8,534 nucleotides of DNA, from the NCBI GenBank assembly GCA_900543365.1, contig UQRG01000054.1, positions 1-8,534 of the forward strand. The letters run 5' to 3'. The DNA is from an uncultured Eubacterium sp. Lineage in GTDB: Bacteria > Bacillota > Clostridia > Lachnospirales > CAG-274. The notes beneath the pieces are model-generated. The model ran no database searches and had not been told where the DNA came from. It worked only from the letters and a program-made list of their open reading frames with translations. Position numbers and translations under genes: made by a program. Below are positions 6,269 to 8,534 of the stretch, piece by piece (positions within the stretch are counted from its first letter, which is position 1; every line of letters starts with the position of its first letter).

Positions 6269-7066
6269 TTAATTAACTAAAGAACCTTTTATGTAAATAG
6301 CAGTTTTTTGACCACTAAAATCAATTTGGTCTTTACTTGTTTGATTCATAAGATTTACAGCAACAGCTAGCTGACTATTATCACTAATATTAGTGACAAA
6401 ATTGCCAGTCATTGTTCCACGCCATTGGCTATTTTCAGCTCTTACAATATATCTATTGTCTTTATATTTTTCAATTAAGCAATTTCTAATTGCCGTGTAG
6501 GCAAACTGATATGAAAAATGAATAGGACAAGCACTATCTCCAGAGCCAGTATATGTAATATAAAAATAACAAGAGTTAATTTCAACTTTATTGCTTCCTA
6601 TTGATATAATGTTTGAATTACTGGTATTAGGATTAGTTTTAAAACCAATGTTTTCGATTAGGATTTCATTAGCAGTTGTTTTTATAAGTTGTGCTTGCAT
6701 ATTATCATCTCTTTTGTTAAATGTAGTATAAAATTTACCCATACCTGTTATGTTTACTTTTTTATTTATAGTCCAAACATTAGTTAGGTAAAAGTCCCCA
6801 TCAAGTAGTATAATTCTGCCACCGGCATTAACTTTACTTAATGCTGAATTAAGTATGTTTGAACAATCTCCTTGTGTACAAGTAAAGTGAGCGTAGTTTT
6901 TTAATGGGTTAGTACTATTATATGCTGCCACAATTATGTCACCTTGATAACCACTTGACCTTACAGAGTCAACAGCATCAGCTAATTTGCTAAAATTGTT
7001 GTTAAATACATTTATGTCATAGTAATCAGTTCCACTGGGATAAGTAATATTATAATTATTGTTCAT
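6269..7066 (-). CDS. Phage tail fibre / receptor-binding protein with predicted beta-helix
   Basis: A 265-residue protein. The N-terminal part (NYNITYPSGTDYYDINVFNN, then NNFSKLADAVDSV) resembles the virion-attachment segment of Clostridia phage tail fibres. From about residue 42 the protein looks like a right-handed parallel beta-helix of the pectate-lyase-like fold: DCSNILNSALSKVNAGGRIILLDGDFYL is the typical entry, followed by short repeats such as KVNITGMG, ILIENIGF, KVEINSCYF and TAIRNCLI. The end is a fibre-tip-like GQKTAIYIKGSLVN. It probably contacts the host surface; whether it has polysaccharide-degrading activity cannot be told. The ATG at 7066 has AAAGGAGG (7080-7073) upstream and overlaps xkdU by 11 bases. 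It sits directly after xkdU, as expected of an XkdV-type fibre, but is short compared with many. Confidence 0.75.
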   Translation of the reverse strand: MNNNYNITYPSGTDYYDINVFNNNFSKLADAVDSVRSSGYQGDIIVAAYNSTNPLKNYAHFTCTQGDCSNILNSALSKVNAGGRIILLDGDFYLTNVWTINKKVNITGMGKFYTTFNKRDDNMQAQLIKTTANEILIENIGFKTNPNTSNSNIISIGSNKVEINSCYFYITYTGSGDSACPIHFSYQFAYTAIRNCLIEKYKDNRYIVRAENSQWRGTMTGNFVTNISDNSQLAVAVNLMNQTSKDQIDFSGQKTAIYIKGSLVN

Positions 7067-7580
7067 ATAATTCCTCCTTTATATATTTGTGTGTATATTT
7101 ACTAAGCTGTGAGTGAGTATATTTTTTAACTGAATTGTGAGATGTATATGCTACACTGCAGTCTAGTTTAATATTTAGTGGTATTGTTTTTTCAAGCATA
7201 TCTATTACTGAACTTAAGTACATTTCATTAGCCACAGGTAGTTTTAAAGTCATAGTCATTGTATCGCTGTTGTAATATATTGTATAGTCATTGTTAGGAA
7301 TTAAAGAGGATAAGGTTTCTTTTAGTGATTGATGTACGCCTAATATAATTGATTTAATTCTAAATTTTCTATATTCAATACTTTCTTCTTTTGATGAAGT
7401 AATATTTAATATATTTTCTATTCTATCAATGCCATAATTTTCTGCTGTTTCTAAAAATAATTCTTTGTTAGTTGTATTTATTGTATTGTTTAGTTTAGAG
7501 AATATAGAGCTTTCAATATTTAATATATTTTTTATTTCTTTGTATTCCGTCATATAATTAGGTAAATATTCATACAACAT
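7056..7580 (-). CDS. xkdU: Phage baseplate/tail protein, DUF2313 (XkdU/YmfQ-like)
   Basis: A 174-residue protein of the DUF2313 family, the gp48/YmfQ-type component that follows the baseplate J protein in contractile-tail phages. Pattern: MLYEYLPNYMTEYKEIKNI at the N terminus, a helical region, FLETAENYGIDRIENILNI, then SIEYRKFRIKSIILG (the RR-type segment) and a C-terminal alpha/beta domain ending near residue 147 with LNIKLDCSV. The tail after that is polar. The ATG at 7580 lies one base after the xkdT stop and uses GGAGGTG (7594-7588) inside xkdT, so the two are coupled. Context fits: J protein before, fibre after. This indicates a Myoviridae-type contractile tail. Confidence 0.88.
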   Translation of the reverse strand: MLYEYLPNYMTEYKEIKNILNIESSIFSKLNNTINTTNKELFLETAENYGIDRIENILNITSSKEESIEYRKFRIKSIILGVHQSLKETLSSLIPNNDYTIYYNSDTMTMTLKLPVANEMYLSSVIDMLEKTIPLNIKLDCSVAYTSHNSVKKYTHSQLSKYTHKYIKEELYEQ

Positions 7581-7581
7581 A

Positions 7582-8534
7582 TTACTTCACCTCCAATTGA
7601 CTTATAGCAACAAGACTATTTGAAGGAGCTTTTATATAAGAACTACCGTTTATAGTTAAAGAAGTTATGTTTTCAATAGCAGATATATTTAAAATTTTAA
7701 CTAAAAGCTGTGCTGAATATATAGTTATACTTTCGTTTTCCCATTTTTGGTTTGCATTTTCTATATAACTATTGAGTATTGATAATATAGTTGGCTTAAT
7801 TCCTTCTTTTGTATATCCATTTTTTAATGTTAATGTAATACTTATGCTTAAGTTTGCTGTTTTAGCTCCCATTACAGATACAATGTGACCAATTGGTGCA
7901 AGACCAGCACCTAAACCTTCTTGAGCTTTAGGGTCAAGTTTTTCTTTTATATTATTTAATAATTCACTTGAAGGAGTTGTTAAATTTGGTGTAGTTACAT
8001 ATACATTGACTTTTCCACCAGTGCCACTTCTTTCTGCTTTAGCCATTCCTACACCTTCAATAGCATTTACCCAAGCCTTATAGCTTGCTTTATTACCATT
8101 TAACCCAGAACTTTTAACTTCATCAAAATATCTTTGTCTAAAACTTTCTGTATCTTCTTCATCTTCACCTGAAATTAAAACTTCTGTAAGGTTTGCACTT
8201 GTTAAATTTGATATATAGTCAATAGGTATAAGTGTACCAATGTGATTGTTACCTTCTGTTCCAGCAGTTTCACATTTAAGTTTGTATTCATTGTCTTTTA
8301 TTTTTTCTGTTACAACAAAGTTTATTTTGTCAATATTAAATCTTGAACCAATAGGCACATTAATGTTGAATACGCCCTTGCAAATTGAATTTACAGCAGG
8401 GTAGGGTTCAATGCCTATTTCTTTAGCTCTAAGTATAAGATAATCTCTTGATGCTGTATCAGCAAATGTTGAGTTAATTATATTTTCCAGCTTTACATAT
8501 ATTTGTGCAATTTCTGCACAAGCAGGAGCAATAG
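7582..8534 (-). CDS. xkdT: Baseplate J-like protein (XkdT-like), 5' end missing
   Basis: Baseplate wedge protein of the P2 gpJ/PBSX XkdT family, a structural part of contractile tails. A GTG at 8358 could be taken as a start, but the frame is open to the right edge. The upstream translation fits the family well: IAPACAEIAQIYVKLENI, then FADTASRDYLILRAKEIGIEP, the usual 'T-A-S-G-YLD-LA-E-GI-R' region. So 316 residues are visible and perhaps 30-40 are missing. Other family features are the VPIGSRF segment, AGTEGNNHIGTLIPID, the GEDEEDTESFRQRYFDEVKS segment, NKASYKAWVNAIEGVGMAKA, and VNVYVTTPNLTTPSSELLNNI. It is the most upstream visible gene of the minus-strand operon, so the operon promoter lies outside the window. 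Confidence 0.92.
   Translation of the reverse strand, partial: IAPACAEIAQIYVKLENIINSTFADTASRDYLILRAKEIGIEPYPAVNSICKGVFNINVPIGSRFNIDKINFVVTEKIKDNEYKLKCETAGTEGNNHIGTLIPIDYISNLTSANLTEVLISGEDEEDTESFRQRYFDEVKSSGLNGNKASYKAWVNAIEGVGMAKAERSGTGGKVNVYVTTPNLTTPSSELLNNIKEKLDPKAQEGLGAGLAPIGHIVSVMGAKTANLSISITLTLKNGYTKEGIKPTILSILNSYIENANQKWENESITIYSAQLLVKILNISAIENITSLTINGSSYIKAPSNSLVAISQLEVK

Noticed and set aside
3180..8534. CRISPR, tRNA, insertion sequence or diversity-generating retroelement in the phage region
   Set aside because: No regularly spaced repeats, no tRNA-like sequence, no transposase or reverse transcriptase in any frame; coding density leaves no room.

Overview
The window is AT-rich DNA from a low-GC Gram-positive bacterium, most likely an anaerobic Clostridia-type Firmicute. 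This rests on strong AT codon bias, AGGAGG-type ribosome binding sites, a free-standing UgpC/MsmK-type sugar ABC ATPase, and PBSX/Xkd-type phage genes. TGA is used as a normal stop codon. Species cannot be named from sequence alone.

Layout. Positions 1-992 (+) hold the 3' part of an AI-2E family membrane protein, closed by a good intrinsic terminator. Positions 1077-1637 (+) hold a short monocistronic unit: a near-consensus sigma-A promoter overlapped by two LexA/DinR-like boxes, then a TTG-started 155-residue coiled-coil/sigma-region-4-like protein resembling phage late-gene regulators. After about 350 bp of AT-rich leader comes ugpC (1991-3103, +). Two strong hairpins (3109-3178) separate it from a convergent phage operon that fills the rest of the window on the minus strand.

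The phage operon reads right to left: baseplate J protein (XkdT, running off the right edge), XkdU, a beta-helix tail fibre, tail assembly chaperone XkdN, terminase large subunit, baseplate hub protein XkdQ and DUF2577 (XkdR). All genes are intact, closely packed or overlapping, and most have good ribosome binding sites. The order is abnormal for this family. The usual order is terminase ... XkdN, tape measure, XkdP, XkdQ, XkdR, XkdS, XkdT, XkdU, fibre. Here the XkdT-U-fibre block lies upstream of XkdN, terminase sits where the tape measure and XkdP are expected, and XkdS is not next to XkdR.

The best hidden signal lies between XkdN and terminase. The last sense codons of xkdN form a classical slippery heptamer, A AAA AAT. 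Five bases downstream is an 8-bp GC-rich stem enclosing a perfect 11-bp hairpin. The -1 frame then stays open for 48 codons and has the look of the chaperone 'T' domain. This is a programmed -1 frameshift that would make a 183-residue fusion beside the 135-residue XkdN. The extension's stop overlaps the GTG start of terminase, so only frameshifted ribosomes would arrive there.

Working model (inference): DNA damage may derepress the sigma-like regulator at 1170, which could act on phage late genes. Whether the permuted tail operon still makes a particle, a tailocin-like device or nothing cannot be decided from this window.
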